Counted from the first letter of the stretch, positions 35,434 through 44,675 are shown. The stretch is DNA of 64,000 bases from Candidatus Thorarchaeota archaeon MP8T_1 (GCA_002825465.1 PJER01000004.1:50969-114968); one strand, 5' to 3'. Notes: a model not told the origin generated them from the sequence alone. Numbers and translations: made by a program.

Positions 35434-36333
35434 ATGCTAGGAGAGATTGCAGCTCTATGTGCCCCTATATGCTTCGCAATAGCAGCTATTATCTATAGAA
35501 ATCCATTGAAGGAGGTAAATGCAGCTTCAGCTAGTATCATTCGATTTTCGGGTACAGGGTTTATCTTATTGACCGTTCTCATTCTTATATGGGGCCTAAA
35601 CCCACTCTTTGGTCTGTCAGTCTATATCATTGCCCTTACTGTCCTTAGCGGGATTATAGCACTAGGTTTTGGTGATGTATTGTATATGACGAGCTTCAAG
35701 GAAATGGGCGTATCTAAAACAGTAGCAGTGGTAGCAACATATCCTATGTTTAGCTTGGTAATAGAATATCTCACTGGAAGAGGCGAAGTACCCTTCTCTG
35801 CAATAATTGGTTCGATTCTAATTCTACTTGGAATCTGGTCTCTCAATTATAAAGAAGAAAATATGCAGGAGTCATCTCAAAGTGGAAATATACGCAAGGG
35901 GATTGTTGCCGCGTTATTTGTTTCTTTGTTCTATTCAATAGGTATGCTTCTAATTGATGAAGCTCTCAACGCCCTTGAATCATCTTCGATAGAAGGAGCA
36001 TTTGCTATTAATGCTCTGAGAACTGCTTCAGGAGGCTTTTTCCTATTACTTGCATCACCAATCATTGATAGGAAGTTTGCATTTCTCAAAATGAAAAGAA
36101 ATTACATTGGGCTTTTTCTCCTTGGTAGTCTAATTGCTTATGGCTTAGGATGGTACCTTCTCACATGGAGTTTCCTCCTAGCACCTACATCTTCAGTAGT
36201 CCCACTCTCATCAACAACACCATTATTTGCAGCAGTTCTGTCCTACGTAATTCTTCGAGAGCCGTTGAAAAATAGAGGAGGTCTTGGAATTCTTTTGATT
36301 GTTCTAGGGATCATGCTGATAGTTGTTGGATAA
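35434..36333 (+). CDS. EamA/DMT-family transporter
   Basis: A 299-residue membrane protein with ten predicted helices in two EamA repeats, separated near residue 145 by a hydrophilic loop (NYKEENMQESSQSGNIRKG). The second repeat ends PLSSTTPLFAAVLSYVILREPLKNRGGLGILLIVLG (typical EamA end, quoted by position about 262-297). Exporters of this family move amino acids or metabolites. It is divergent from an Lrp regulator. Confidence 0.82.
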   Translation: MLGEIAALCAPICFAIAAIIYRNPLKEVNAASASIIRFSGTGFILLTVLILIWGLNPLFGLSVYIIALTVLSGIIALGFGDVLYMTSFKEMGVSKTVAVVATYPMFSLVIEYLTGRGEVPFSAIIGSILILLGIWSLNYKEENMQESSQSGNIRKGIVAALFVSLFYSIGMLLIDEALNALESSSIEGAFAINALRTASGGFFLLLASPIIDRKFAFLKMKRNYIGLFLLGSLIAYGLGWYLLTWSFLLAPTSSVVPLSSTTPLFAAVLSYVILREPLKNRGGLGILLIVLGIMLIVVG

Positions 36334-36389
36334 TATTGCATTTAGAAAACCTCATAGGTGGAAAATTAACCGCAGAGGTATATTACAGA

Positions 36390-36557
36390 ATGGCGGAAAG
36401 AGCGATGGAATGTAAACATAAGTTCAATTTTACTGGAGATCAAAAAGGTGCAAACGATTCTGCAAGGTATTTTCGATGTGAGATTTGTGGTGCGGTGAAA
36501 ATACGATCAAGCGATGGAACTGAATATATTGTGCCTGGAGTTAAAGAAGAAAATTAA
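36390..36557 (+). CDS. Small zinc-ribbon-like protein, unknown function
   Basis: A protein of about 55 residues with C-x-H (ECKHKF) and C-x2-C (RCEICGAVK) separated by about 24 residues, a likely zinc knuckle. I prefer ATG 36390, which follows GAGGT by about 10 nt; a TTG at 36336 would add 18 residues and lies 2 nt after the EamA stop. The frame is convergent with the AcoX-like gene. No role can be assigned. Confidence 0.5.
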   Translation: MAERAMECKHKFNFTGDQKGANDSARYFRCEICGAVKIRSSDGTEYIVPGVKEEN

Positions 36558-36567
36558 GCAAAATGAA

Positions 36568-37695
36568 TTATGGTTCTAATTTGACAATCGCTTCTTCTGC
36601 ATAACCAGTAATGACTCTAATATAACCAGATAGTTGTCTGTTAGTTTCATCATCGCCAGTATCCAATCTTAATGGTTCTCCAATTCCAATGGAAGTAAGC
36701 TTGTTGGGTGTGGCTAATACAATTATGTTCTCTTTGCCAACTTTCTTGATTATAGTTGAACTAAGTTGCTGATTACCTCTACCAAAAATGAATCCCTGCC
36801 CACCAATTGGAGTTACTACTATCTTTGCTTTCGTGTTCTCGATGATTTTTAGAATATTGTGTTCGTTTGCGTCGAAGTGAATCACCTTTTTCTCTCTGAT
36901 GATGTCAACTCCAAGTAATGTCTTCCTAATTCCTAAGGCATCTGCAACTGCTTTGACTGTAGTCCCCGGACCAAGTAGATAGATTCCATCATCCATATTT
37001 TCAATTAGATACTCTGCAATTGCTCTCTGATCAGCTCTCTCGTTTGGTACAGAGGGAGTACCACTCTTAGCTGCTTGAACATACTGGTTCTTGTATGGTA
37101 CCTGTACATAACCATAGAGTCTAGATGAAACCCTGTCAGACCTGAATGCTTCTTCATCAATATCCAATATCTCCCCCTCTTTGAGTGATGCCTCACCTTG
37201 AAGGTACAAGACTGCGAGTTCTCCAGCTCTTTCAGGATTCACGGAAAAAACACTTGATTGTATTTTGACTCCCGAAGGTATCCCTAGAATTGGAACCTGA
37301 TTATCAATCGCTTCATAAATGTCTCTGGCAGTGCCATCGCCACCAGCAAAGAGAATCAATTCAACACCCATATCAACGAGTTCTTTTGACGCATTCTGAG
37401 TGTCCTGTGCCGAAGTGGCCCCTGATGTTATCGAGCCAATCACAATCGGGCTAAGTCCTGCAGTAAACGCTTCTTCAGCACCCATTTCTGATGGATACGT
37501 TATTACATCAATCCATTCTTCATGTGGTTTAATTTTCTCAAGTGCTCGTATCGCTCTTTTTGGCGATTCTGGTTTTGCATCTAGTTCTTTAGCCCTCTTG
37601 AGAATGTCCTCTCCATCAGTACCTTTGAGACCTACTCTTCCACCCATACCTGCAATCGGGTTAATGATGACACCAATTCTTCTTTTCTTTGGCAG
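36568..37695 (-). CDS. ATP-NAD kinase-like/AcoX-family protein, copy 1
   Basis: A predicted NAD-kinase-fold protein (COG3199/AcoX type). It has the nucleotide motif FAGGDGTARDI, LGIPSGVK and the GPGTTVKAV loop. The first ATG is at 37647, but the in-frame sequence upstream encodes RIGVIINPIAG, which matches the start of the paralogue at 61167. No ATG, GTG or TTG lies between there and the GcvPB stop, so translation probably begins at CTG 37693-37695, 6 nt after GGTGA. It follows gcvPB directly, suggesting a role with glycine cleavage or NADP supply. Confidence 0.8.
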   Translation of the reverse strand: MPKKRRIGVIINPIAGMGGRVGLKGTDGEDILKRAKELDAKPESPKRAIRALEKIKPHEEWIDVITYPSEMGAEEAFTAGLSPIVIGSITSGATSAQDTQNASKELVDMGVELILFAGGDGTARDIYEAIDNQVPILGIPSGVKIQSSVFSVNPERAGELAVLYLQGEASLKEGEILDIDEEAFRSDRVSSRLYGYVQVPYKNQYVQAAKSGTPSVPNERADQRAIAEYLIENMDDGIYLLGPGTTVKAVADALGIRKTLLGVDIIREKKVIHFDANEHNILKIIENTKAKIVVTPIGGQGFIFGRGNQQLSSTIIKKVGKENIIVLATPNKLTSIGIGEPLRLDTGDDETNRQLSGYIRVITGYAEEAIVKLEP

Positions 37696-37701
37696 ATTCT
37701 T

Positions 37702-39255
37702 TCACCTGTGTTTCTTCAAGTAAGCTCTCCAAGTCATTGCCCATTTAGATGGGTCAGATGCGGGATTTAAATCCACTTTTGAAACTGAGGTGTTATGTGG
37801 TGCTGTTTTTACAATCTGAGGATTGCTATATGCCTCATCTGATATCCGAGCAATAATTTCCGCGAAGTAATCTAAATCTTCCATTGAACTACTCTCTGGA
37901 GGTTCAGGTGTGAATGGAGCTGGAAAGACCCAAGGTTCATGACTTGTGAAACATCTCTGTACCCCGAAATCCACAATCCTGCGATTGAAATCATCAAGCC
38001 CAACTCCAGTGTCCTTCTCCATTTCTTCTAGCGAGAATCTTGTTTCCTGAAGTCTAAATGGATGTGCTTCATACCAAGGAATAGTTATCCCTTTGATTTT
38101 CATGAGTTTTTTCAGTAGATAGTTGTTGTTAATTACAGCAACTTCCGATGTTTCCAAAAGACCATCAGGACCATTAGACATAATCCATGCATAGGCTCTG
38201 AGAATATTTGGAATCACTCCATAGAAACTACCTATTTTTCCAATACTTTTGGGGCGATTATAATCTAGATAATATCCAGAACTATTCTTTTCTACAACAG
38301 GAGTAGGGAGAAATTCAACAAGTTCACCCTTTGCGCCAATTGGAGCACTTCCAGGACCGCAGGATCCATGAGGTGTGGAGAACGATTTGTGAAGATTGAA
38401 ATGACATAGGTCTGCGCCTAGATCACCAATCCTAAATCGCCCGAGGATCGAATTTGCGTTTGCTTGATCAATAGCCACGAGACCACCTACTTCATGAATT
38501 ATATCGATGTACTCAGTGATATTCCTATCAAAAACACCAGTATCATAGGGGTCTGTAATTAAAAGGCCTGCAGTTTTATTTGAAACCGCAGCTTTCAATG
38601 CTTCAATGCTTGGAATACCTGTTTCCTTATCAGGATATAGAGTAATTACCTTGTAACCAGCGACCGCAGGAGAACTCCCGTTGCAAGGATGCGATAATAC
38701 AGTAGTGATAATTTCATTTCGTTGTTCGGATTCACCAATTGAATCATGATATGCCTTTATGATGTGGGAATTAGCAAATACTGCGTGAGCTCCACCACGT
38801 GGTTGAAAGGAGAACCTGTCCATTCCACCTATTTCACATAACCACTCATTTAGTTGATACATTATTTCTAAGAGACCTTGAACAGCACTTTCATCTTGTA
38901 GAGGATGCAAGTTACTCACTTGAGGGGACCGAGCCACATATTCATTCACTTTTGGATTGTATTTCATCGTGCATGTTCCGACACCAGCATTAATTCCTGA
39001 ATCAGTACCAAAGTTTTGCTGGGAGAGTCGAATAAAGTGTCGGACCACCTCAGGTTCTGATAACTCTGGAATGTCGGGTGGCTCTTTTCTCAACATTTTA
39101 TCAGGAACTCTACTAATCACGTCACCCACTTTGGATCGGATTTCTTCAGTTGAATTGGGTATACTCATTCCTCTGCGACCTTTCGTAGTGAGCTGTTGAA
39201 GAAGAGGCTCATTCCAGACAACTGCATGATATCCAGTATCCTTTGCATCCTTCAT
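37702..39255 (-). CDS. gcvPB: Glycine dehydrogenase (decarboxylating) subunit 2
   Basis: A 517-residue PLP subunit of archaeal-type split glycine decarboxylase. The PLP Lys is in HFNLHKSFSTPHG; the glycine-rich GSCGPGSAPIG follows. It decarboxylates glycine and passes aminomethyl to lipoylated H protein. Its start overlaps the GcvPA stop by 4 nt. The N-terminus has about 30 extra residues before the usual start region (MSIPNSTEEI). Confidence 0.93.
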   Translation of the reverse strand: MKDAKDTGYHAVVWNEPLLQQLTTKGRRGMSIPNSTEEIRSKVGDVISRVPDKMLRKEPPDIPELSEPEVVRHFIRLSQQNFGTDSGINAGVGTCTMKYNPKVNEYVARSPQVSNLHPLQDESAVQGLLEIMYQLNEWLCEIGGMDRFSFQPRGGAHAVFANSHIIKAYHDSIGESEQRNEIITTVLSHPCNGSSPAVAGYKVITLYPDKETGIPSIEALKAAVSNKTAGLLITDPYDTGVFDRNITEYIDIIHEVGGLVAIDQANANSILGRFRIGDLGADLCHFNLHKSFSTPHGSCGPGSAPIGAKGELVEFLPTPVVEKNSSGYYLDYNRPKSIGKIGSFYGVIPNILRAYAWIMSNGPDGLLETSEVAVINNNYLLKKLMKIKGITIPWYEAHPFRLQETRFSLEEMEKDTGVGLDDFNRRIVDFGVQRCFTSHEPWVFPAPFTPEPPESSSMEDLDYFAEIIARISDEAYSNPQIVKTAPHNTSVSKVDLNPASDPSKWAMTWRAYLKKHR

Positions 39256-40631
39256 TTGATGACCTCCTCAAGAATCATAGAAAGTCTGTCAATATCCTCT
39301 TGGGAATGAATCTCAGTGACACAATAAAGGGCAGAATTCCCTAATTCTGGAAATTCATTATTCAAAGGTTTTCCACCTTGTATTCCCTCTTTAAGCAGTA
39401 ATCTGTTAATCTCAGAAACTGATCTGTTTGTTTCTGAAAAATCAACAGCAAATTCTTTGAAATGGGTAGCATCAAATTTTGGTGCTTTAACACCTGGAAT
39501 TTCTGAAAGTTTCATCATGGCATAATGGCTTTTTTCCATGATTACTTGTGCTAACTCTCTAATTCCCTTAGGTCCTAGTAATGAAAGATATACTGCAGCA
39601 GTTATAGCCCATAGAACGCTTGCTGTTCCTGTGAAGGTAGGCGCTTCATCCCTAGTACAAAACATGGTTCTATGAGGTAAAATATATGCAAAGCCAAGTT
39701 CACCTTCTTTCTGAGTTTCAGTCAATGTAATCAATCTATTACCGCTTGCTGCGACATATTCTTCTGTATCGCGAAATGCTAAGAAACCCATCAAAGCTCC
39801 ACCAAAAGCCATTGGCATCCCAAGAGGTTGCCCCTCGCCACATACAATATCAGCACCATATTTTCCGGGAGCTTTTATGATACCAAGAGATAGAGGTTCA
39901 ACACCTACTAGAAACAATCCATCTTTCTCGTGTACAAGTTCACCAATCTCTTCAGATTCATTTTCAATAAAGCCAAGATATGTAGGATTCTCAATGTAGA
40001 CTGCTGCAGTATTACTTGACAAGTGCTTACGGAGTTCATCCAAATCTAGTTGTCCAGTTTCTGGTATTACTGGAATTGTTTTGATTGCAGCCATCGTGTG
40101 ACAATGAGATTTCATTACATCCAATCTGTCACGACTCATAGATTCAGGAACGAGTATTTCACGACGTCCAGTGATTATGGTTGCCATTCTAGCAGCATCA
40201 CCACATGATGTGGACCAGTCGTAAAGCGGGAATCCAACAGCATCCAAATCAACAAGTTCACCAATCATACTTTGAAACTCAAACAGAGCTTGGTATCTTC
40301 CTAAATCTGTATAGACGTCACCTGTGTATGCAGTTACAAACTCAGATCTAGAATTTATTTCATTACAAACAGATGGAATAAAATGAGGCCAGCATCCCGC
40401 GCCCAGAAAGGAGAGCACATCCTTTGTTGTCTTGTTAGTAGATAATGTCTTCTCAATACTACTTACAACATCGAACTCTGATTTGGCAGAGGGAAGATTT
40501 AACGTTCCCTTGAATTTAATGGAATCAGGAATACATGAAAAGAGTTCATCACTACTCCTAACTCCAATCTCCTTTAGCATCCGCTCTTTTATTTCAGGAA
40601 CACTGTTTGGAATATAAGGGTGGACGGTCAT
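39252..40631 (-). CDS. gcvPA: Glycine dehydrogenase (decarboxylating) subunit 1
   Basis: The partner subunit, about 459 residues. Typical features are YIPNSVPEIKERMLKEIG, FLGAGCWPHFIPSV and TAYTGDVYTDLGRYQALFEFQ. Starts at GTG 40640, ATG 40637 and ATG 40631 are all possible; GTGAT lies 4 nt ahead of 40631, which I prefer. It is transcribed from its own promoter (TATA at 40685-40694) and forms an operon with gcvPB and the AcoX-like gene. No GcvT and no free-standing GcvH are encoded in the window. Confidence 0.93.
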   Translation of the reverse strand: MTVHPYIPNSVPEIKERMLKEIGVRSSDELFSCIPDSIKFKGTLNLPSAKSEFDVVSSIEKTLSTNKTTKDVLSFLGAGCWPHFIPSVCNEINSRSEFVTAYTGDVYTDLGRYQALFEFQSMIGELVDLDAVGFPLYDWSTSCGDAARMATIITGRREILVPESMSRDRLDVMKSHCHTMAAIKTIPVIPETGQLDLDELRKHLSSNTAAVYIENPTYLGFIENESEEIGELVHEKDGLFLVGVEPLSLGIIKAPGKYGADIVCGEGQPLGMPMAFGGALMGFLAFRDTEEYVAASGNRLITLTETQKEGELGFAYILPHRTMFCTRDEAPTFTGTASVLWAITAAVYLSLLGPKGIRELAQVIMEKSHYAMMKLSEIPGVKAPKFDATHFKEFAVDFSETNRSVSEINRLLLKEGIQGGKPLNNEFPELGNSALYCVTEIHSQEDIDRLSMILEEVIK

Positions 40632-40684
40632 GGACATCACATATATGCAGGAATTTCTAGTATTGGATTCATTATTGGAAGAAC

Positions 40685-40694
40685 TATAAAAGAT
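40685..40694 (-). promoter_or_regulatory. TATA box of the gcvPA-gcvPB operon
   Basis: On the minus strand TCTTTTATAG lies about 55 nt upstream of the gcvPA start, in an 82-nt gap after the dehydrogenase gene. It implies the glycine decarboxylase genes have their own promoter and are not only read through from upstream. Confidence 0.45.
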
Positions 40695-40722
40695 TAGTGA
40701 TTTTACTGAATATCATTCAATA

Positions 40723-41769
40723 TCAGAAGGGATTAGTCGTACGGCCCACATTCAAAATTGCAGGCACGTCTTTCATTGTGAGAAAACCCGATTGTGCCTT
40801 CAAGACAATGGGAATATAATTCACCATCCTTGCACTGGTGACATAACCCCCACGCTGTACAGTTCCTCCATGAAGTGTCAAATAGTGAGATGGATCTCCC
40901 TCAATAATGATAGTATTACCAACATCAAGTCCATCTTCCTCAGGTCGAGGATGACAGATTGCTATAGATTCAAGTCTAATTCTCTCTTCACCTTCAACCT
41001 TTCCTAAGCCAATCTGCTTCACACCTGCAACAGCCCCTGGTTTAATCGTGAAACCCCAAGGTGTTTCGCGCTCAGACAGTGATAGAATTGACTCGTATTC
41101 AACCGTTGTTTCGTCAAGTGTCCAATCTAGAGTGTCAGCTATAAGATGCAGGTTTTGAATACGTCCGGGTAGGGGATTTCGCCCCATCCGCCAGATTCCC
41201 CCCTGAACTTGTCTATCAAACTCTGAAGCAGACATTCCAAAACCCATGTATGGAGGCTTAAAGTATGGATATTCACTGAAATCAACAACCCTCGTAACTG
41301 ATACTTTCTCCACGACTGCAGAAGCCCCGCAGAGAATAAGAGGGAGAAGGTCTGTTGTAAAACCAGGGTTTATGCCTGTGGCAAGGATTGATACATTGTT
41401 CTTTTTCGCTAACGATTCAATTGTACTAGAGAGAGCAGGATTAGTTTTCCAAGGATAGATTGCTTCTTCGGAACTTGTGATGATGCTCATCCCAGATTCC
41501 ATACATGGACGTACTTGGTCAAGAAAAGCACCAAGATCCGTAGTCGTGCTATGACAGACAATATCAGCTTCAATAGAGGGAATAATCTCTTCTGGTCGTC
41601 CAATTTGAAGTCCAGTATCACCAAGACCGAGAAGATTTCCCGGATCTTTTCCTAACAGAGATAGATCAGTATCAATGACACCTAGTAGATTCAGATCTTT
41701 TCTCTTCAATATGATTTCAGTAGTCCATCTGCCAACGGATCCAAATCCAAATTGAAGAACATCTATCAT
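40723..41769 (-). CDS. 2,4-diaminopentanoate dehydrogenase/DapB-like NAD(P) oxidoreductase
   Basis: A 348-residue Rossmann enzyme with GFGSVGRW at the N-terminus, STTTDLGAF and the catalytic-region GINPGFTTDLLPLILCG. This fits the dihydrodipicolinate-reductase-like family containing 2,4-diaminopentanoate dehydrogenase (Ord of ornithine degradation). The other ornithine-pathway genes (OraS/OraE, OrtA/OrtB) are not in the window, so the substrate is uncertain. It lies 18 nt after the flavoprotein gene, suggesting an operon. Confidence 0.75.
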   Translation of the reverse strand: MIDVLQFGFGSVGRWTTEIILKRKDLNLLGVIDTDLSLLGKDPGNLLGLGDTGLQIGRPEEIIPSIEADIVCHSTTTDLGAFLDQVRPCMESGMSIITSSEEAIYPWKTNPALSSTIESLAKKNNVSILATGINPGFTTDLLPLILCGASAVVEKVSVTRVVDFSEYPYFKPPYMGFGMSASEFDRQVQGGIWRMGRNPLPGRIQNLHLIADTLDWTLDETTVEYESILSLSERETPWGFTIKPGAVAGVKQIGLGKVEGEERIRLESIAICHPRPEEDGLDVGNTIIIEGDPSHYLTLHGGTVQRGGYVTSARMVNYIPIVLKAQSGFLTMKDVPAILNVGRTTNPF

Positions 41770-41787
41770 ATTCTAGTCCCCAATATA

Positions 41788-43212
41788 CTAATCAAAAATT
41801 GATTCCTCTTTTGCAGCATATGACCCAGCCCATCTTCCTGCCACAATGCACTCAAGAGTCGCATTACATCCCAATCTATTAGTTCCATGAAATCCTCCGG
41901 TGACTTCGCCTGCAGCATAGAATCTTGGAATTATTTTTCCATGTCTATCAAGAACCTGTGTCCATCTGTTCCCACCAACTCTTAGTCCTCCGCAGGTGTA
42001 GTGACGCGCCATAGAAACAAGCGTAGCCCAGAATGGTGGCTTATCGATTTTATTCACTAGCGTATATACTGATTGATGAAAGTCTTGATCATCCTGATGC
42101 TCCACAAAAGAATTGAATCTAGAAACTGTAGATCTCAAAGGGTCAATAGGAATAGACATGTTCTTGGCAAGTTCATCAAGAGTGTTTCCGACAAACATCA
42201 GCCCTTTTGTTACCAACTTCGATGCGGTTTCTAGTGAGAATTGCTTGTGTTCTCGCAATTTATCGTCAGCAATTATAAAACTACATTTCTCAGGTTGATT
42301 AAGAATAGCATTCGCAATTTCATCACGTCGGGCATCTGCATTCACAATTCGTTCGCCTTGCCAGCTAACATGAATAATATGGGGGATATCAGCGTAACTT
42401 ACAAGTCTAGTTGTATATTGTTTGCCACTCCGTACATCATACGCCTTTGGCACTGTTTGGATATAATCCATTCCAACGACATCAGCTCCAATGCTCTGAG
42501 CCGCTATTAATAACTCTCCAGTTGCTTCCTTGATTCCTGTTGATAGCAAATTTCTGAATCTAAAATCATACTTTGTAACCAAATCATCATCTGAAGCAAA
42601 TCCTCCAGAAGCCAAAATTACTGCTTTCTTTGCCTTAAAAGACATTAATTCCCCCTTTACTTCGACATCCACACCTGTGATATCACCAGAATGCACTGTG
42701 TTCTGATTAAAATTACAGACTTTATGTTCCAATAAAATCGGGATGTTTCTGTCAATTACCTGTTCATACATTTTATCTATTATTGCCTTCCCCCTACCAA
42801 CTGGCATATGCGATCTTGGCCACATGGAACCATATCCCTGCCGCACTTCAGCCATCCATTCTACACCAATATCGGTCAACCATCGAATAGTATCTTCTCC
42901 TTCTGATACTACTGCATGAATTCTTTCAGGATTAACCCGAAAACCACCACCACTCCAAGTATGCTCCGTGTGTTTATCCACAGAATCTTCGATACTTTGA
43001 GATTTTTGCTTTGCATCATAAACTGCATTAATGCAACCCCAAGCAATAATTGAATTACCCCCAATCTGTTTCCTTTTTTCAAGGATTACAACTCTAGAAC
43101 CATTATTAGAAGCTTCAATTGCGGCAGCTAATCCTGAAAATCCACTACCAATTATGATTATATCAAAAATTCTTTCCGAATCAAAATCAAGCTCTTCATT
43201 CATTGTCGACAT
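41788..43212 (-). CDS. Fumarate-reductase-type FAD flavoprotein
   Basis: A flavoprotein of about 474 residues in the FAD_binding_2 family. The dinucleotide motif is IIIGSGFSGLAAAIEAS; substrate and proton-transfer residues of the fumarate/urocanate reductase group appear in RHYTCGGLRV and GEVTGGFHGTNRLGCNA. There is no heme domain or signal peptide, so it is a cytoplasmic enoate reductase or dehydrogenase. The longest frame starts at 43278 inside a hairpin; ATG 43212 or 43203 fits the domain start better. Confidence 0.82.
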   Translation of the reverse strand: MSTMNEELDFDSERIFDIIIIGSGFSGLAAAIEASNNGSRVVILEKRKQIGGNSIIAWGCINAVYDAKQKSQSIEDSVDKHTEHTWSGGGFRVNPERIHAVVSEGEDTIRWLTDIGVEWMAEVRQGYGSMWPRSHMPVGRGKAIIDKMYEQVIDRNIPILLEHKVCNFNQNTVHSGDITGVDVEVKGELMSFKAKKAVILASGGFASDDDLVTKYDFRFRNLLSTGIKEATGELLIAAQSIGADVVGMDYIQTVPKAYDVRSGKQYTTRLVSYADIPHIIHVSWQGERIVNADARRDEIANAILNQPEKCSFIIADDKLREHKQFSLETASKLVTKGLMFVGNTLDELAKNMSIPIDPLRSTVSRFNSFVEHQDDQDFHQSVYTLVNKIDKPPFWATLVSMARHYTCGGLRVGGNRWTQVLDRHGKIIPRFYAAGEVTGGFHGTNRLGCNATLECIVAGRWAGSYAAKEESIFD

Positions 43213-43247
43213 CTCATTGTGTAAAGGTGGTTGAAAAAAGAAAGGTT

Positions 43248-43280
43248 CTGTGACAGTCCCCAAAAAAGAGACTGTCACAG
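43248..43280 (-). terminator. Hairpin plus T-tract after the substrate-binding protein gene
   Basis: CTGTGACAGTC (43248-43258) and GACTGTCACAG (43270-43280) form a perfect 11-bp stem with an 11-nt loop. It starts 14 nt past the substrate-binding protein stop, and on the minus strand it is followed by a T-rich run (CTTTCTTTTTTC). It probably ends or trims that abundant transcript before the flavoprotein gene. Confidence 0.6.
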
Positions 43281-43293
43281 TAGGAGGATAGCA

Positions 43294-44526
43294 TTATGGA
43301 CTTGTGACCCATGGAGGTCGTACATAGACACCTTCAGCAACTGCTTGTGGCCAAATCACGGTTGGTTCACTATTAATCCACTGAAGAACTACTCCAGGGA
43401 TGTAGTCTGCCTGATGGTTCGCCATGAAACCAAAACTACCTCTAGCGCCAACGAAGGATCCAGCTTCGAGTGCTGCAATAACTGCATCAGTATCTGTAGT
43501 ACCTGCAGTTTCGATAGCTTGAGCAAGTGCCATGAGACCATCGTATGAGGGTGCAGCTGCACCAGATGGTTCCTTACCTTCAGACATAACAAAATCAGTG
43601 AAGAATTGTGTAGTCTTTGGAGATAAGCTGACATTCCACAAAGAATCATAGGTGATTGTGAAGTTTGCTTCTGCAGGGCCAAGCTCACGAATAGTATCTG
43701 GGTAACTCAAGATACCAGAAGCTCCTACGAATAAGATATCTGGTTTAAGAGCCCACCACTGTTTTTGAATTGGTAGACTACTTCCCATGAGAAGGTCCAC
43801 TAAAACGATATCAGGATCGAAGGCTTCAATTGTAGCAATTTCTGGTGTGAAGTCAGTAGTACCAGGAGCAAACAAGAGGCCCATGTAATCTATATCAGTA
43901 GCATTACAATACTTCTCCAGTTCAACGGTTCCCTCTCGAGCCCAAGCAAGGTCCTCTGTTACAAAAGCCATGCTTGTGATGTCCGGGAATAAACCAGTGA
44001 AACTGTCAAACCATGCATACATCCATTGGGATACATTCCAATTTGCTCTGAATAGATACTTGTAACGAGCATAATCATCTTCTACAAGCTGTGTGAATGC
44101 GCTAGTAGTTGGATTTGTTCCCATGTAGATTGTTTCATAATCAGCAGCGACTTCTGCAACTTGCATTGCAACACTAGACAGAATTCCTCCTAATAGGAAG
44201 TCTACACCATCTACTGTAATCAACTTAGTAGCAGCAGAAGCACCTTTTTCGGGATTCCCCTCTGTATCTTCAGACATAAGTACGACCGGACGGCCAAGGA
44301 TTCCACCTGCTTCGTTTAGCTGCGCAACTGCAACTTCGAAACCTCTTAGTGCACCTCTGCCTGAGGCCGATGATCCCCCTGTAAGTGGTTCGATGACTCC
44401 AATTTTAATTGGATCACCGGTTGGTCCAGCTCCAGGGAGAAAGAGTATGACTGCGGCAACACCAGCTACAGCAATGATTGCAATAATAACTACTGCGCCT
44501 ACAGTTTTTGTGTTCATTTGACTCAT
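43294..44526 (-). CDS. Branched-chain-amino-acid-type ABC substrate-binding protein
   Basis: A 410-residue LivJ-like receptor. An N-terminal hydrophobic helix (about residues 8-30) with no lipobox Cys probably anchors it outside the membrane. The Peripla_BP_6 domain begins KIGVIEPLTGGSSASGRGALRG and includes the GRPVVLMSEDTEGNPEKG segment. It should deliver an amino acid, amide or similar solute to the LivHM permeases encoded divergently at 44729. The ligand is not determined. Confidence 0.88.
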   Translation of the reverse strand: MSQMNTKTVGAVVIIAIIAVAGVAAVILFLPGAGPTGDPIKIGVIEPLTGGSSASGRGALRGFEVAVAQLNEAGGILGRPVVLMSEDTEGNPEKGASAATKLITVDGVDFLLGGILSSVAMQVAEVAADYETIYMGTNPTTSAFTQLVEDDYARYKYLFRANWNVSQWMYAWFDSFTGLFPDITSMAFVTEDLAWAREGTVELEKYCNATDIDYMGLLFAPGTTDFTPEIATIEAFDPDIVLVDLLMGSSLPIQKQWWALKPDILFVGASGILSYPDTIRELGPAEANFTITYDSLWNVSLSPKTTQFFTDFVMSEGKEPSGAAAPSYDGLMALAQAIETAGTTDTDAVIAALEAGSFVGARGSFGFMANHQADYIPGVVLQWINSEPTVIWPQAVAEGVYVRPPWVTSP

Positions 44527-44582
44527 CGTTTCTCACTCTCCGAAGTAAAACGGATTAAATTTCGTTTATAGTACATGCATAA

Positions 44583-44600
44583 GTAGTTTGCGGAAACTAC
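44583..44600. promoter_or_regulatory. Palindrome in the receptor/LivH divergent promoter
   Basis: GTAGTTT and AAACTAC flank GCGG in a perfect 7-4-7 inverted repeat. It lies just upstream of a likely TATA (CTATAAAC on the minus strand near 44570) for the receptor gene and upstream of the LivH promoter, so one regulator could act on both. Confidence 0.45.
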
Positions 44601-44665
44601 GGATTTATGTACACATTTTTGGATGAGTGTCATATTAAGGCATCATGAGTTGTATTTTGGACAAC

Positions 44666-44675
44666 AAATATATAC
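44666..44675 (+). promoter_or_regulatory. TATA box of the livH-livM unit
   Basis: AAATATATAC lies about 55 nt before the LivH ATG, predicting a start site near 44697 and a leader of roughly 30 nt that holds the GGAGTG ribosome binding site. Confidence 0.5.
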
